In this document: positions 8,853 through 16,668 of the stretch, piece by piece
How positions within the stretch are numbered: the first letter of the stretch is position 1
Layout of the letters: the number at the start of each line of letters is the position of its first letter
Source of the DNA: Bryocella elongata
Lineage (GTDB): Bacteria > Acidobacteriota > Terriglobia > Terriglobales > Acidobacteriaceae
Assembly (NCBI RefSeq): GCF_900108185.1
Contig: NZ_FNVA01000002.1
Coordinates: 558,001 to 622,000, forward strand
Length of the DNA: 64,000 nt
Direction of reading: 5' to 3'
Translations under genes and position numbers: made by a program
Notes under the pieces: generated by a model
The model's input: the letters and a program-made list of their open reading frames with translations, nothing else
Databases searched by the model: none
What the model was told of the DNA's origin: nothing

Positions 8853-8875
8853 GGTAGGAAGTTTGATCGAGTGAT

Positions 8876-8938
8876 GAGTTGGGAGCTGGGAGTTATGCGG
8901 TATCAGTTTTCCAGATGCCAGTTCTCCAGATGCCAGTT
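8876..8938. repeat. Heptanucleotide-type tandem repeat, touching the mreB stop codon
   Basis: Units of about 7 nt: GAGTTGG, GAGCTGG, GAGTTAT, CAGTTTT, CCAGATG, CCAGTTC, CCAGATG, CCAGTTA. The last unit runs into the mreB stop codon (TAA at 8939-8937 on the minus strand). The word CCAGATGCCAGTT occurs twice here and again near 31300. Confidence 0.8.
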
Positions 8939-9989
8939 AGTCGATGGAGATCTTGCGGAGGAGGCGGAAGTCGGAGAGCATCTTGCCGGTTCCGAGGACG
9001 ACGGAGGCGAGCGGATCGTCGGCGATGGAGACGGGGAGGCCGGTTTCTTCGCGGATGCGCTTGTCGAGGTTCTTGATGAGCGCTCCGCCGCCGGTGAGGA
9101 CGATGCCGCGGTCGGAGATGTCCGCGGAGAGCTCGGGCGGGGTGCGCTCGAGGGCGACGCGGATGGCGTTCATGATGGTGGCGATGCACTCGCCGAGGGC
9201 CTCGCGGATCTCGGAGTCCTCGATGGTGATGGTCTTGGGGACGCCTTCGATGAGGTTGCGGCCCTTGATCTCCATGGTGAGCGGCTTATCGAGGGGATAG
9301 GCGGAGCCTAACTCGATCTTGATCTGTTCCGCGGTGCGCTCGCCGACGAGGAGGTTGTACTTGCGCTTGAGGTAGGTCATCACGGCTTCGTCCATCTGGT
9401 TGCCTGCCATGCGGACGGAGCGTGAGTAGACGATGCCTGCGAGGGAGATGACGGCGATGTCGGTGGTGCCGCCGCCGATGTCGACGACCATGTTGCCGCC
9501 GGGCTCGGTGATGGGCAGGCCGGCGCCGATGGCGGCGACCATGGCCTGTTCGACGAGATGGACCTCGCTGGCTTTCGCGCGGTAGGCGCTGTCCATGACG
9601 GCGCGCTTTTCTACCTGCGTGATCTCCGAGGGCACGCCGATGACGATGCGGGGGTGCACCATCATCTTGCGGTTGTGTGCCTTCTGGATGAAGTAGTTCA
9701 ACATCTTTTCGGTCTGCTTGAAGTCGGCGATGACGCCATCCTTCATGGGCTTGATGGCGATGATGTTGCCGGGGGTTCGACCCAGCATGTCCTTGGCTTC
9801 CTTGCCGACGGCTTCGACTTCGCCGGTGACGCGATTGACCGCGATGATGGAGGGCTCATTGACGATGATGCCCTTGCCGAGCGCGTAGACGAGGGTGTTT
9901 GCCGTGCCCAGGTCGATGGCCAGGTCGCTGGAGAAGAGCGAGAAGATGCTGCGCATGCCGCCGCGCGAGGAGAAATTCTTCGATGACAT
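8937..9989 (-). CDS. mreB: Rod shape-determining protein MreB
   Basis: 350 residues, normal length for MreB. This actin-like ATPase polymerises along the inner membrane and guides lateral wall synthesis with MreC, MreD, RodA and PBP2. Visible motifs: phosphate-1 loop AIDLGTANTLVY (about residue 24), the NEPSIIAV strand, phosphate-2 loop VVDIGGGTTDIAV and the adenosine motif IVLTGGGALI. A slightly long N-terminus (MSSKNFSSRGGMRS) precedes the core. No mreC or mreD follows within the window on this strand, so it is encoded alone here. The gene ends inside a heptamer repeat. Confidence 0.97.
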   Translation of the reverse strand: MSSKNFSSRGGMRSIFSLFSSDLAIDLGTANTLVYALGKGIIVNEPSIIAVNRVTGEVEAVGKEAKDMLGRTPGNIIAIKPMKDGVIADFKQTEKMLNYFIQKAHNRKMMVHPRIVIGVPSEITQVEKRAVMDSAYRAKASEVHLVEQAMVAAIGAGLPITEPGGNMVVDIGGGTTDIAVISLAGIVYSRSVRMAGNQMDEAVMTYLKRKYNLLVGERTAEQIKIELGSAYPLDKPLTMEIKGRNLIEGVPKTITIEDSEIREALGECIATIMNAIRVALERTPPELSADISDRGIVLTGGGALIKNLDKRIREETGLPVSIADDPLASVVLGTGKMLSDFRLLRKISID

Positions 9990-10208
9990 TGTTTCTGGGG
10001 AATCCTCTGGTTCGGTGCCGGAATTCGGTCAATTTCTATTGTAGAGGCTTGGAGGGGCGCGGGCGCGAACCGGGGAGGTTGGGAAGCGAAGGGAATGTTG
10101 GCGTAGGAAATACGTTTGCAGCGAGAGTGGTGCATAGCGGCGGCGAGTGGTGAGGGGGTGGCCGGCTGGTATGGGGTGGCCTACAATCTCAGAGGAGAAA
10201 CTGAACCG

Positions 10209-11318
10209 ATGATTATTGGTGTACCGAAGGAAGTGAAGGACCACGAGAGCCGGGTAGGCATTACACCTGCCGGCGTGAAGGCATTGACCGAAGCCGGGCA
10301 CACGGTGCTGGTGGAGACAAATGCCGGCGCACTCTCGTCCTTTCCGGACGCGGAGTATGTGGCGGTAGGGGCCGAGATGAAGGCTACTGCAGCCGAGGTG
10401 TGGGCGGCCGATATGGTCGTGAAGGTGAAGGAGCCGGTGTCGAAGGAGTATGGCTACTTCCGCGAAGGGCTGGTGCTGTTTACGTACCTGCACCTGGCTC
10501 CGATCAAGGAGCTGACGGACGCGCTGCTGAACGCGAAGGTGACGGGCATCGCGTACGAGACGGTGAAGGACAAGGCTGGCACACTGCCACTGCTGACGCC
10601 GATGAGCGAGGTGGCGGGCCGTCTTAGCGTGCAGGTGGGCGCGGCGTACCTGGAGAAGGAGCATGGCGGACGCGGTGTGCTGCTGGGCGGCGTCCCGGGT
10701 GTGCCTCCGGCGAATGTGTGCGTGATTGGCGGCGGCATTGTGGGCACGAACGCCGCGAAGATCGCTGTGGGCATGGGCGCGAAGGTGACGCTGCTCGATC
10801 TGAGCCTGAACCGTCTCCGCGAGCTGGACGATATCTTCAACGGCAAGCTGTTCACGCTGTACTCCAATAGCTACAACGTGGAGCGCGCGGTGAGCGAGGC
10901 TGACCTGGTGATTGGCGGCGTGCTGATTCCGGGCGCGGCGGCGCCGAAGATCGTGACGAAGGCCATGGTCGCGAAGATGAAGAAGGGCGCGGTGATCGTG
11001 GATGTGGCGATCGACCAGGGCGGCTGCATCGAGACGGCGAAGCCGACGACGCACTCGGACCCGAGCTATGTGGTGGATGGCGTGGTGCATTACTGCGTGA
11101 CGAACATGCCCGCCGCGGTGCCGAACACGAGCACGCTGGCGCTGACGAATGCGACGTTCCCGTACGTGATGCAGCTGGCGAAGGTCGGGGCTCGTGCGGC
11201 GGTGAAGGCGAATGCCGGGCTGGCCGAGGGCGTGAATACGATCGACGGCAAGCTGACGTACAAGGCTGTGGCGGAAGCTCAGGGCCGGGAGTATACGGAG
11301 CTGGTTAGCGTGCTTTAG
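10209..11318 (+). CDS. ald: Alanine dehydrogenase
   Basis: 369 residues, matching the roughly 371 of known Ald. It catalyses NAD-dependent interconversion of L-alanine with pyruvate and ammonia in the cytoplasm. Landmarks: Arg15 in the pyruvate site, Lys74 (VKVKEP) and His95 (YLHLAP) as catalytic residues, and the nucleotide-binding [13 protein letters not shown]. The ATG at 10209 is chosen because the family starts MIIGVPKE and AGAGGAGA lies just upstream. It diverges from mreB across 219 nt. A TACAAT at 10182-10187 is a candidate -10 element without a clear -35. A heptamer repeat and a strong terminator follow the stop. Confidence 0.97.
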   Translation: MIIGVPKEVKDHESRVGITPAGVKALTEAGHTVLVETNAGALSSFPDAEYVAVGAEMKATAAEVWAADMVVKVKEPVSKEYGYFREGLVLFTYLHLAPIKELTDALLNAKVTGIAYETVKDKAGTLPLLTPMSEVAGRLSVQVGAAYLEKEHGGRGVLLGGVPGVPPANVCVIGGGIVGTNAAKIAVGMGAKVTLLDLSLNRLRELDDIFNGKLFTLYSNSYNVERAVSEADLVIGGVLIPGAAAPKIVTKAMVAKMKKGAVIVDVAIDQGGCIETAKPTTHSDPSYVVDGVVHYCVTNMPAAVPNTSTLALTNATFPYVMQLAKVGARAAVKANAGLAEGVNTIDGKLTYKAVAEAQGREYTELVSVL

Positions 11319-11342
11319 TTCGTTGTCCGTTATCAGTTGGAA
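11319..11342. repeat. Short heptamer repeat directly after the ald stop codon
   Basis: CGTTGTC, CGTTATC, AGTTGGA run directly from the stop codon to the terminator at 11348. Confidence 0.5.
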
Positions 11343-11347
11343 AGGCG

Positions 11348-11380
11348 AAGGCCGCGCGGTTGCGCGGCCTTTGTGTTTTT
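11348..11380 (+). terminator. Intrinsic terminator of ald
   Basis: Perfect 10-bp stem AAGGCCGCGC/GCGCGGCCTT with a GGTT loop, followed by TGTGTTTTT. Confidence 0.9.
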
Positions 11381-11492
11381 GGTGGCTGGTATGTGGCGTT
11401 CGTCAGCGGATGTTTGTTGAGCGACGAGGAGTTGAGCTGCGAGCTACGGGGAGGGGCGGCTGGTGTGACGCCGTGCATTAGGAGCGCTTGTT

Positions 11493-11550
11493 GTCTGTAG
11501 AGGGATGAGGGGAACAGGTTGCCCGCGTTGCGGGCTGGAGGCTTGAGGGA
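11493..11550. repeat. Dispersed repeat family C, copy 1
   Basis: Starts GTCTGTAGAGGGATGAGG, then AACAGGTTGCCCGC and the palindrome GCCCGCGTTGCGGGC, then TGGAGGCTTGAGG. Copies at 13039, 27505 and 42814. Confidence 0.8.
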
Positions 11551-11580
11551 GTCGGCTGGAGCGCGCTGGTTGCAAAGCAA

Positions 11581-11604
11581 CCCCGGGTCCCTTGAGGGAC
11601 CCGG
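11581..11604 (-). repeat. Family B hairpin element, copy 1
   Basis: CCCGGGTCCC/GGGACCCGG hairpin 92 nt behind the cytochrome stop codon, read on the minus strand. Unlike the other copies it lacks the flank GGCACCCGG. It sits 30 nt from family C copy 1, the same C-then-B order as at 13039-13163. Confidence 0.75.
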
Positions 11605-11654
11605 ATTGTGGGTGGGATTTGGGGGGATTGCTGGTGCGGTAGAGACCGACTGAT

Positions 11655-11696
11655 CGAGCTTCGGGTTGTGAGTTTCGAGTCTCGAGTTGCCAGTGG
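11655..11696. repeat. Heptamer repeat directly behind the cytochrome stop codon
   Basis: GAGCTTC, GGGTTGT, GAGTTTC, GAGTCTC, GAGTTGC, CAGTGGT: six units of 7 nt ending exactly at the minus-strand stop codon (11699-11697). Confidence 0.8.
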
Positions 11697-12830
11697 TTAC
11701 TCGGCGGCGGGTTTGCCGGTTTTGAGGAAGGCGATGAGGTCGTCGACCTGGGCGTCGGTGAGTTTTTCGGCGAAGGAGGGCATCATGGGCCGGGCGTCGG
11801 GCTTGCCTTCGTGGATGGTGGTGCGCACGTGGTCCTCGCCGGTGCGGGCGACGATGTTGAGGATGGCGGGGATCTTGGGGGGGCGGCCTTCGAGGGTGTC
11901 CTGGTGGCAGATGGAGCAGTTGTCGAGGTAGACCTGCTTGCCTGCGGCGGCGTTGGCTTTGGGTGGAGCGGGCGTCGCGGTGGGCTTGGTGGGGCCGGTT
12001 GAGGCTGTGGCTGCGGTCGGGCTGGGCTTCGGGGTTCCAGATGCCGGTTGTCCAGATGCCAGGGGGCCAGTTGTTGCGGTGGCCGCGGTGCTGGAGGGGA
12101 CGCCGGGTACGGGGCCGGGGTGGAGGGAGGCGACCTCGCCAGTGGTGTAGGTGGGGAGGTTGGCGACGCTGGAGGTCCAGTGGCGGGTGTTGGCCCACTC
12201 GGCGGGCTCGCCCTGGGTGGTGGCGATCTGGGTAAGCGGCTTGATGGCGGCCGGGGTGGGGGCGTCGGAGTCTTTGGCGTTCTGGCTGAGCTGGAGGGCT
12301 CGGATGTAGGCGGCGATGGCCCAGCGATCTTCGGGGGCGACCTGCGCACGGTACTCGGGCATGGCGCCGAAGCCATTGGTGATGACGGCGAAGAAGTGGC
12401 CGAGGGGAGCGTCGCGGAGGCGGGTGGAGTGGAGGTTGGCGGAGGCCTCGTAGCCTCGCTGGACGATCATGCCGTGGCCGTAGCCGGTGCGGGAGTGGCA
12501 GGGCGTGCAGTAGATGTTGTAGCGCTCCTGGCCGCGGGCGATGAGCTGGGGGGTGAGGGGCAGCGGGAGGCCGTCGCCTTCCTGGAGGCCGTGGGGGCCG
12601 TCGATCATGCCGGTGAGGAGGTAGCTGGTGGGGTCGCCCTGTTCGCGGGCGACGGTGCCGGCCTCCTGGGGGCGGACGGAGCGGCCGTCGGCGTAGAAGG
12701 TGGTGCCGCGCTGGGGGAAGAACTTGGGCTGGTCGTGCATGTCCTGGCGGCAGCCGGCGAGGGTTACGGAGGCCAGCAGGGCGATGGCGGCTGTGGCTCG
12801 CTGCGTCTTGGACGACTGGGTAAGGTTCAT
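11697..12830 (-). CDS. Exported diheme c-type cytochrome, ActE-like (alternative complex III) with a second cytochrome domain
   Basis: 377 residues. The N-terminus is a lipoprotein leader (ALLASVTLAGC). The first domain matches ActE of alternative complex III: RQDMHDQPKFFPQ, the FYADGRSVRP block, heme motif CTPCH, GMIVQRGY and DRWAIAAYIRALQLS. A Pro/Thr/Ala-rich linker of about 90 residues leads to a second cytochrome c domain with CSICH and a distal Met in PMMPSF. In ACIII, ActE passes electrons from the quinol-oxidising core towards a cytochrome oxidase. Here no actABCD neighbours are present; htpG lies upstream. The ATG at 12830 is chosen because it begins the leader. Heptamer repeat DNA lies inside the linker (12037-12074). 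Confidence 0.85.
   Translation of the reverse strand: MNLTQSSKTQRATAAIALLASVTLAGCRQDMHDQPKFFPQRGTTFYADGRSVRPQEAGTVAREQGDPTSYLLTGMIDGPHGLQEGDGLPLPLTPQLIARGQERYNIYCTPCHSRTGYGHGMIVQRGYEASANLHSTRLRDAPLGHFFAVITNGFGAMPEYRAQVAPEDRWAIAAYIRALQLSQNAKDSDAPTPAAIKPLTQIATTQGEPAEWANTRHWTSSVANLPTYTTGEVASLHPGPVPGVPSSTAATATTGPLASGQPASGTPKPSPTAATASTGPTKPTATPAPPKANAAAGKQVYLDNCSICHQDTLEGRPPKIPAILNIVARTGEDHVRTTIHEGKPDARPMMPSFAEKLTDAQVDDLIAFLKTGKPAAE
12037..12074. repeat. Heptamer-type repeat inside the ActE-like gene
   Basis: CCAGATG, CCGGTTG, TCCAGATG, CCAGGGG, GCCAGTTG. It matches the CCAGATGCCAGTT words at 8911-8938 and 31290-31305 but lies within the linker coding region without breaking the frame. Confidence 0.7.
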
Positions 12831-13038
12831 GCGCGACACGCCATGCTTTGAGGATCTCCGGGCGGCCAACGAATGGAGCTGCGAACTGGTCCGCGTGCGA
12901 GGCGGGCGGGCAGTTTCAGGGAGTCGTTGGGCGCGAACACCCACAGGATATATGGGGTGGGTGAGATGGCGAAGCGGGAAACGGTATCCGCGCGGATATC
13001 GGAGCCAGAATGGCGGATGTCGCTAGCGGATTCGTGTT

Positions 13039-13099
13039 TTCTGTAGAGCGATGAGCGGAACAGGTCGCCCGCGATGCGGGCTGGAGGCTTGAGGAAAGG
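13039..13099. repeat. Dispersed repeat family C, copy 2
   Basis: TTCTGTAGAGCGATGAG, AACAGGTCGCCCGC, palindrome GCCCGCGATGCGGGC, TGGAGGCTTGAGGAAAGG. Followed 32 nt later by family B copy 2, as at copy 1. Confidence 0.8.
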
Positions 13100-13131
13100 C
13101 CTCGTTTCGAGCGGGCATCGCGCAAAGCAAA

Positions 13132-13163
13132 CCCGGGTCCCTTAAGGGACCCGGGGCACCCGG
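13132..13163 (-). repeat. Family B hairpin element, copy 2, behind htpG
   Basis: Perfect hairpin CCCGGGTCCCTT/AAGGGACCCGGG with flank GCACCCGG. It lies 27 nt behind the htpG stop codon and on the minus strand reads as a GC stem followed by TTTGCTTTG, so it may act as terminator. Confidence 0.85.
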
Positions 13164-13190
13164 ATGGGAGCTAGAAGGTTTGGTTGAGGA

Positions 13191-15053
13191 CTACACCGTC
13201 TGGTTGAGGACTCTGTTGAGTCTTTGGACGAAGGCGGCGGGGTCGGGGAGGGCTACGCCTTCCATGAGGAGGGCCTGGTCGTACAGGAGCCAGGCGGCGT
13301 CGTCGGCGATTGCGTCGGTGAGGCGGCCGGAGAGCTTCTTGACGATCTCGTGGTCGGGGTTGATCTCGAGGGTGGGTTTGAGCTCGGGGAGCTTCTGGCC
13401 CATGGCCTTCATCATCTGCTGCATGCGGAGGGTGGGTTCGTCTTCGTCGGTGACGAGGACGGAGGGGCTGTCGGCGAGGCGCGAGGTGATGCGGACGTCC
13501 TTGACGCGGTCGCCGAGGATGGCCTTGAGCTTGTCGATGAGGGGCTGGGTCTGCTCGGACTTTTCGGGCTCGGTCTCGTCCTTGAGGTCGTCCGAGGTGG
13601 AGGACTTGTTGACGGACTTGAGCTCGGTTTCGCCGTAGGTGTCGATCTGCGAGAAGACGATCTCGTCGATGTCGTCATCGAGGATGAGGACTTCGTAGCC
13701 CTTCTTCTTGTAGATCTCGAGGAGCGGCGAGGTGCGGAGGAGGGATTCGGCACCGCCGGTGATGTAGTAGAGGGCGGTCTGGCCTTCCTTCATGCGCGAC
13801 TTGGCGTCGGCGAGGGAGGTGAGGCCTTCGACCGCGGTGGACTTGAAGCGGACGAGATCGAGGAGGGCTTCGCGGTTGGCGAAGTCGCCGTAGAGGCCTT
13901 CCTTGAGCAGGCGGTTGTACTGCTCGATGAAGAGGGCGTACTTGGCTGCATCGTTCTCGCTGAGGTTCTTGAGCTCGGAGAGGATCTTCTTTACCGAGGC
14001 GGTGCGGATGCTGTTAAGGATCTTGTTCTGTTGCAGGATCTCGCGGGAGACGTTGAGCGGAAGGTCTTCGGAGTCGATGATGCCGCGAACGAAGCGGAGG
14101 TACTGGGGGAGCAGCTCGCGTGAGTCGTCCATGATGAAGACGCGCTTGACGTAGAGCTTGACGCCGGCCTTGTAGTCCTGCTGATAGAGGTCGATCGGGG
14201 CCTTGGCGGGGATGAAGAAGAGGGTGATGTATTCGAGCGAGCCTTCCGCTTTGGTGTGGAACCAGACGAGCGGGTCTTCGAAGTCTCCGGTGAGGGACTT
14301 GTAGAGCTCCTTGTAGTCTTCGTCGGTGAGCTCGGACTTGGAGCGACGCCAGAGGGCCGAGGCGGAGTTGACCTGCTCGGTGGTGCGCTCGGTGACGGAC
14401 TTCTTCTCTTCCTCGTTCCAGTTGGACTTGTCGTAGGTGAGGAAGATGGGGAAGGCGATGTGGTTGGAGTACTTCTTGACGATGTCCTTGAGGCGCCAGG
14501 CGTTGGCGTAGGGTTCACCGTCGGCGTTGAAGTGGAGCAGGACGGTGGTGCCGGGGGTGGCGCGCTCGGCGGGCTCGATGTCGAAGCCGGTCTTGCCGTC
14601 GGAGGTCCACTTCCAGGCGGCGTCTTCGCCGGCCTTGCGGGAGATGACTTCGACCTTGTCGGCGACCATGAAGACGGAGTAGAAGCCGACGCCGAACTGC
14701 CCGATGAGGTTGGAGTCCTTCTTGGCGTCGCCGGACAGCTGGTTGAGGAAGTTCTTGGTGCCGGAGCGCGCGATGGTGCCGAGGTGCGCGATGAGGTCTT
14801 CCTGGTTCATGCCGATGCCGTTGTCGGCGAGGGAGAGGGTCTTGAGGGTCTCGTTGAGCTCGAGCTCGATGCGGGGATCGAAGGTGAAGCCCTTGAAACG
14901 CTCGTCGGTGAGGGTGAGGTAGCGGAGTTTATCGAGCGCGTCGGAGGAGTTGGAGATGAGTTCGCGGAGGAAGATCTCCGGGTGAGAGTAGAGCGAGTGG
15001 ATGATGAGCTGAAGGAGCTGGCTGACTTCTGTCTGGAACTCTTGTTTTGGCAT
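13191..15053 (-). CDS. htpG: Molecular chaperone HtpG (Hsp90)
   Basis: 620 residues, usual bacterial Hsp90 length. This ATP-dependent homodimeric chaperone acts in the cytoplasm. GHKL ATPase landmarks: ELISNSSDALDKLRY, ADNGIGMNQEDL and IGQFGVGFYSVFMV. The middle domain follows with the conserved FVRGIIDSEDLPLNVSREIL segment, then the C-terminal dimerisation domain. The ATG at 15053 gives the expected start MPKQEFQTEVSQLLQL, with GGGAAGA upstream. A TATACT is present at 15093-15088 (minus) with no good -35; a short CCCGCATTT stretch just before it is only weakly like a heat-shock sigma element. The family B hairpin follows the stop. Confidence 0.97.
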   Translation of the reverse strand: MPKQEFQTEVSQLLQLIIHSLYSHPEIFLRELISNSSDALDKLRYLTLTDERFKGFTFDPRIELELNETLKTLSLADNGIGMNQEDLIAHLGTIARSGTKNFLNQLSGDAKKDSNLIGQFGVGFYSVFMVADKVEVISRKAGEDAAWKWTSDGKTGFDIEPAERATPGTTVLLHFNADGEPYANAWRLKDIVKKYSNHIAFPIFLTYDKSNWNEEEKKSVTERTTEQVNSASALWRRSKSELTDEDYKELYKSLTGDFEDPLVWFHTKAEGSLEYITLFFIPAKAPIDLYQQDYKAGVKLYVKRVFIMDDSRELLPQYLRFVRGIIDSEDLPLNVSREILQQNKILNSIRTASVKKILSELKNLSENDAAKYALFIEQYNRLLKEGLYGDFANREALLDLVRFKSTAVEGLTSLADAKSRMKEGQTALYYITGGAESLLRTSPLLEIYKKKGYEVLILDDDIDEIVFSQIDTYGETELKSVNKSSTSDDLKDETEPEKSEQTQPLIDKLKAILGDRVKDVRITSRLADSPSVLVTDEDEPTLRMQQMMKAMGQKLPELKPTLEINPDHEIVKKLSGRLTDAIADDAAWLLYDQALLMEGVALPDPAAFVQRLNRVLNQTV

Positions 15054-15438
15054 AGATGTGGGTCTTCCCTGGGTCTTTCCAAAGATCAGTATAAAAAAAT
15101 GCGGGCGGGTTCGCCTGGGTGGGTCGGCGTTCCGGGAGAACAAGGTGGGAGCTGCGCAGAGGCTCCCAGGATTTGAAATTTGCGGAGGGCCAATATGTCG
15201 GGCTTTCAGCCCTCGGCCTATCGTTGGCACCTTACCTAGGCCTTCGGCCTAGGCTAGGATGTTGCGGGCCTTCGGCCCTGAGATGTCATCTACAGGGAGA
15301 CTGCTCTGAAGTCCCGTCCTGACAAAGCCGGGACGGTAGGCCCTGCTCTGACAAAGCCCGACCTGTGGAGAGGTTCCCTGAAGTCCCATCAACATAGCGG
15401 AGATTTGTGGGGGAGATGTGCGGGCGTAGATTACCCGG
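15054..15438. repeat. Composite palindrome array (repeat family G plus degenerate family A)
   Basis: A 385-nt gene-free stretch between htpG and the DedA gene. From 15195 it holds GGGCTTTCAGCCCT, the hairpin CCTAGGCCTTCGGCCTAGG (15235-15253), GGGCCTTCGGCCC (15265-15277) and then two degenerate family A units with CTGACAAAGC (about 15311 and 15330) and a third near 15372. The part next to 15053 is the htpG promoter region. Confidence 0.75.
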
Positions 15439-16473
15439 TTATCGCGACGGTGAAGGTGCCTTATGGTGGACCGGCTTGCGGTGGCGGAGGTCGTCCTGCG
15501 GGCCGGGGAACCGAATTCCGAGGCGTTCGGCGACTTCGTCGCGGGTGCTGAATTCGTGGGAGAGCGGAAGGTCGAGGGCCTGCCAGGCGGAGAGGCCGCC
15601 ATCGAGCACCCAGACGTTTTCGACGCCGATACGGGAGAGTGCGAGAGCGACGCGGGCGCTGACGATTTCGCGCTTTGAGGAGCAGCAGAGGACGAGCGAG
15701 ACGTCGTCGGGGACGATGACTGCTTGCGCGGCTCGGAGGCCGGCGGGATCGACGCGCACCGAGCCGGGGATGCCGAGCGGGAAGTCGTCGCCATCCTCGA
15801 AGTTGAGGAGGTCGAGGACGGCGATCTTCTCGTGGGCTTCGAGCTTGCGGTAGAGGAGAAGGGGGCTCATGCGGCGCAGCCGGAGTTGGCGGATCATACG
15901 GACGAGGGTGATGCCGCGCCAGAGGATGTAAGCGAGCAGAGGGATGCCGACGACAATAGCGACGAAGTGTCCGAACTGGTGCGCGACGCGGCCGACCGCC
16001 TGCAGCTGGTGGGCGAAGAGGTATCCCAGCAGCGTGTAGAAGCTGGACCAGAGGAGGCCGCCGAGAGCGTCGTGGGCGAGGAAGCTGAGGATGGGTGCAC
16101 CCTCGGCTCCGGCGAGGGGAGGGGTGACGCCGTCGAGGCCGGGGACGAACTTGGAGACGACGAGGACGCGCAGTCCCCACTGATCGAAGAGGCGGTGCGC
16201 CTTGAGACCCGCGGCGCGCGGATCACTGCTGAACCGGCAGATGACGCGGACGATCTTGCTGCCCCAGCGACGACCGAACCAGAACCAGACGCCATCTCCG
16301 CCCATGCAGCCGAGGACGCCCATCAAGAGCACGAGGCTGAGATGCAGGTGGCCTTCTGCTGCGAGTGTTCCCGCGGTCATGAGGAAGAGGATGGCCGGGA
16401 CGGGCAGGCAGAGCTGGCGCGCGAGTACAGCGAGGCACAAGCTCCAATAACTGACTTCCGAAAAGGCGCTCAT
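15439..16473 (-). CDS. DedA-family membrane protein fused to a C-terminal rhodanese domain
   Basis: 344 residues. Residues 1 to about 200 form the DedA/SNARE-associated domain: PVPAILFLMTAGTLAAEG, GDGVWFWFGRRWG, the re-entrant SKFVPGLDGVTPPLAGA and four to five membrane segments. After a basic hinge (RQLRLRRMSPLLLYRKL) a rhodanese-like domain (about 225-330) has LCCSSKREIVSARVAL, where a Cys sits in the active loop, and the closing VLDGGLSAWQ motif. DedA proteins include undecaprenyl-phosphate and phosphatidylethanolamine flippases; rhodaneses move sulfane sulfur. The start at 16473 is chosen because it gives MSAFSEVSYW directly before the first hydrophobic stretch. It is divergent from the gene at 16669. 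Confidence 0.85.
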   Translation of the reverse strand: MSAFSEVSYWSLCLAVLARQLCLPVPAILFLMTAGTLAAEGHLHLSLVLLMGVLGCMGGDGVWFWFGRRWGSKIVRVICRFSSDPRAAGLKAHRLFDQWGLRVLVVSKFVPGLDGVTPPLAGAEGAPILSFLAHDALGGLLWSSFYTLLGYLFAHQLQAVGRVAHQFGHFVAIVVGIPLLAYILWRGITLVRMIRQLRLRRMSPLLLYRKLEAHEKIAVLDLLNFEDGDDFPLGIPGSVRVDPAGLRAAQAVIVPDDVSLVLCCSSKREIVSARVALALSRIGVENVWVLDGGLSAWQALDLPLSHEFSTRDEVAERLGIRFPGPQDDLRHRKPVHHKAPSPSR

Positions 16474-16668
16474 CCGGGCTCGATTCCTGCCACGAGCTTG
16501 ACGCGCCGGTGTAGCGGCGGCCCAAAGATGGCATCCACGACCATCGTACAGTTTGTGGCGTGACCAAGTTGCGAGCTGGAAGGTGCACGTGGAGGCTCGC
16601 AGAGACAGGCGTCTCTGCCGCGCTTCGGTGCCGTTCGCGTTTTTCGGGTACGCTGTTCTCCAACTCCC

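Larger units (their letters stand above)
11381..11696. other. Gene-free stretch made mostly of repeats
   Basis: Between ald and the cytochrome gene. It contains a family C copy (11493-11550), a family B hairpin (11581-11604) and heptamer repeats (11655-11696). No coding frame is credible. Confidence 0.6.
12831..13190. other. 360-nt gap between htpG and the cytochrome gene
   Basis: Holds the cytochrome gene's upstream region (about 12831-13038), family C copy 2 and family B copy 2. No credible gene. Confidence 0.55.

Noticed and set aside
8876-8938. CRISPR-like array
   Set aside because: Units of about 7 nt without spacers, no cas genes; tandem repeat, not CRISPR.
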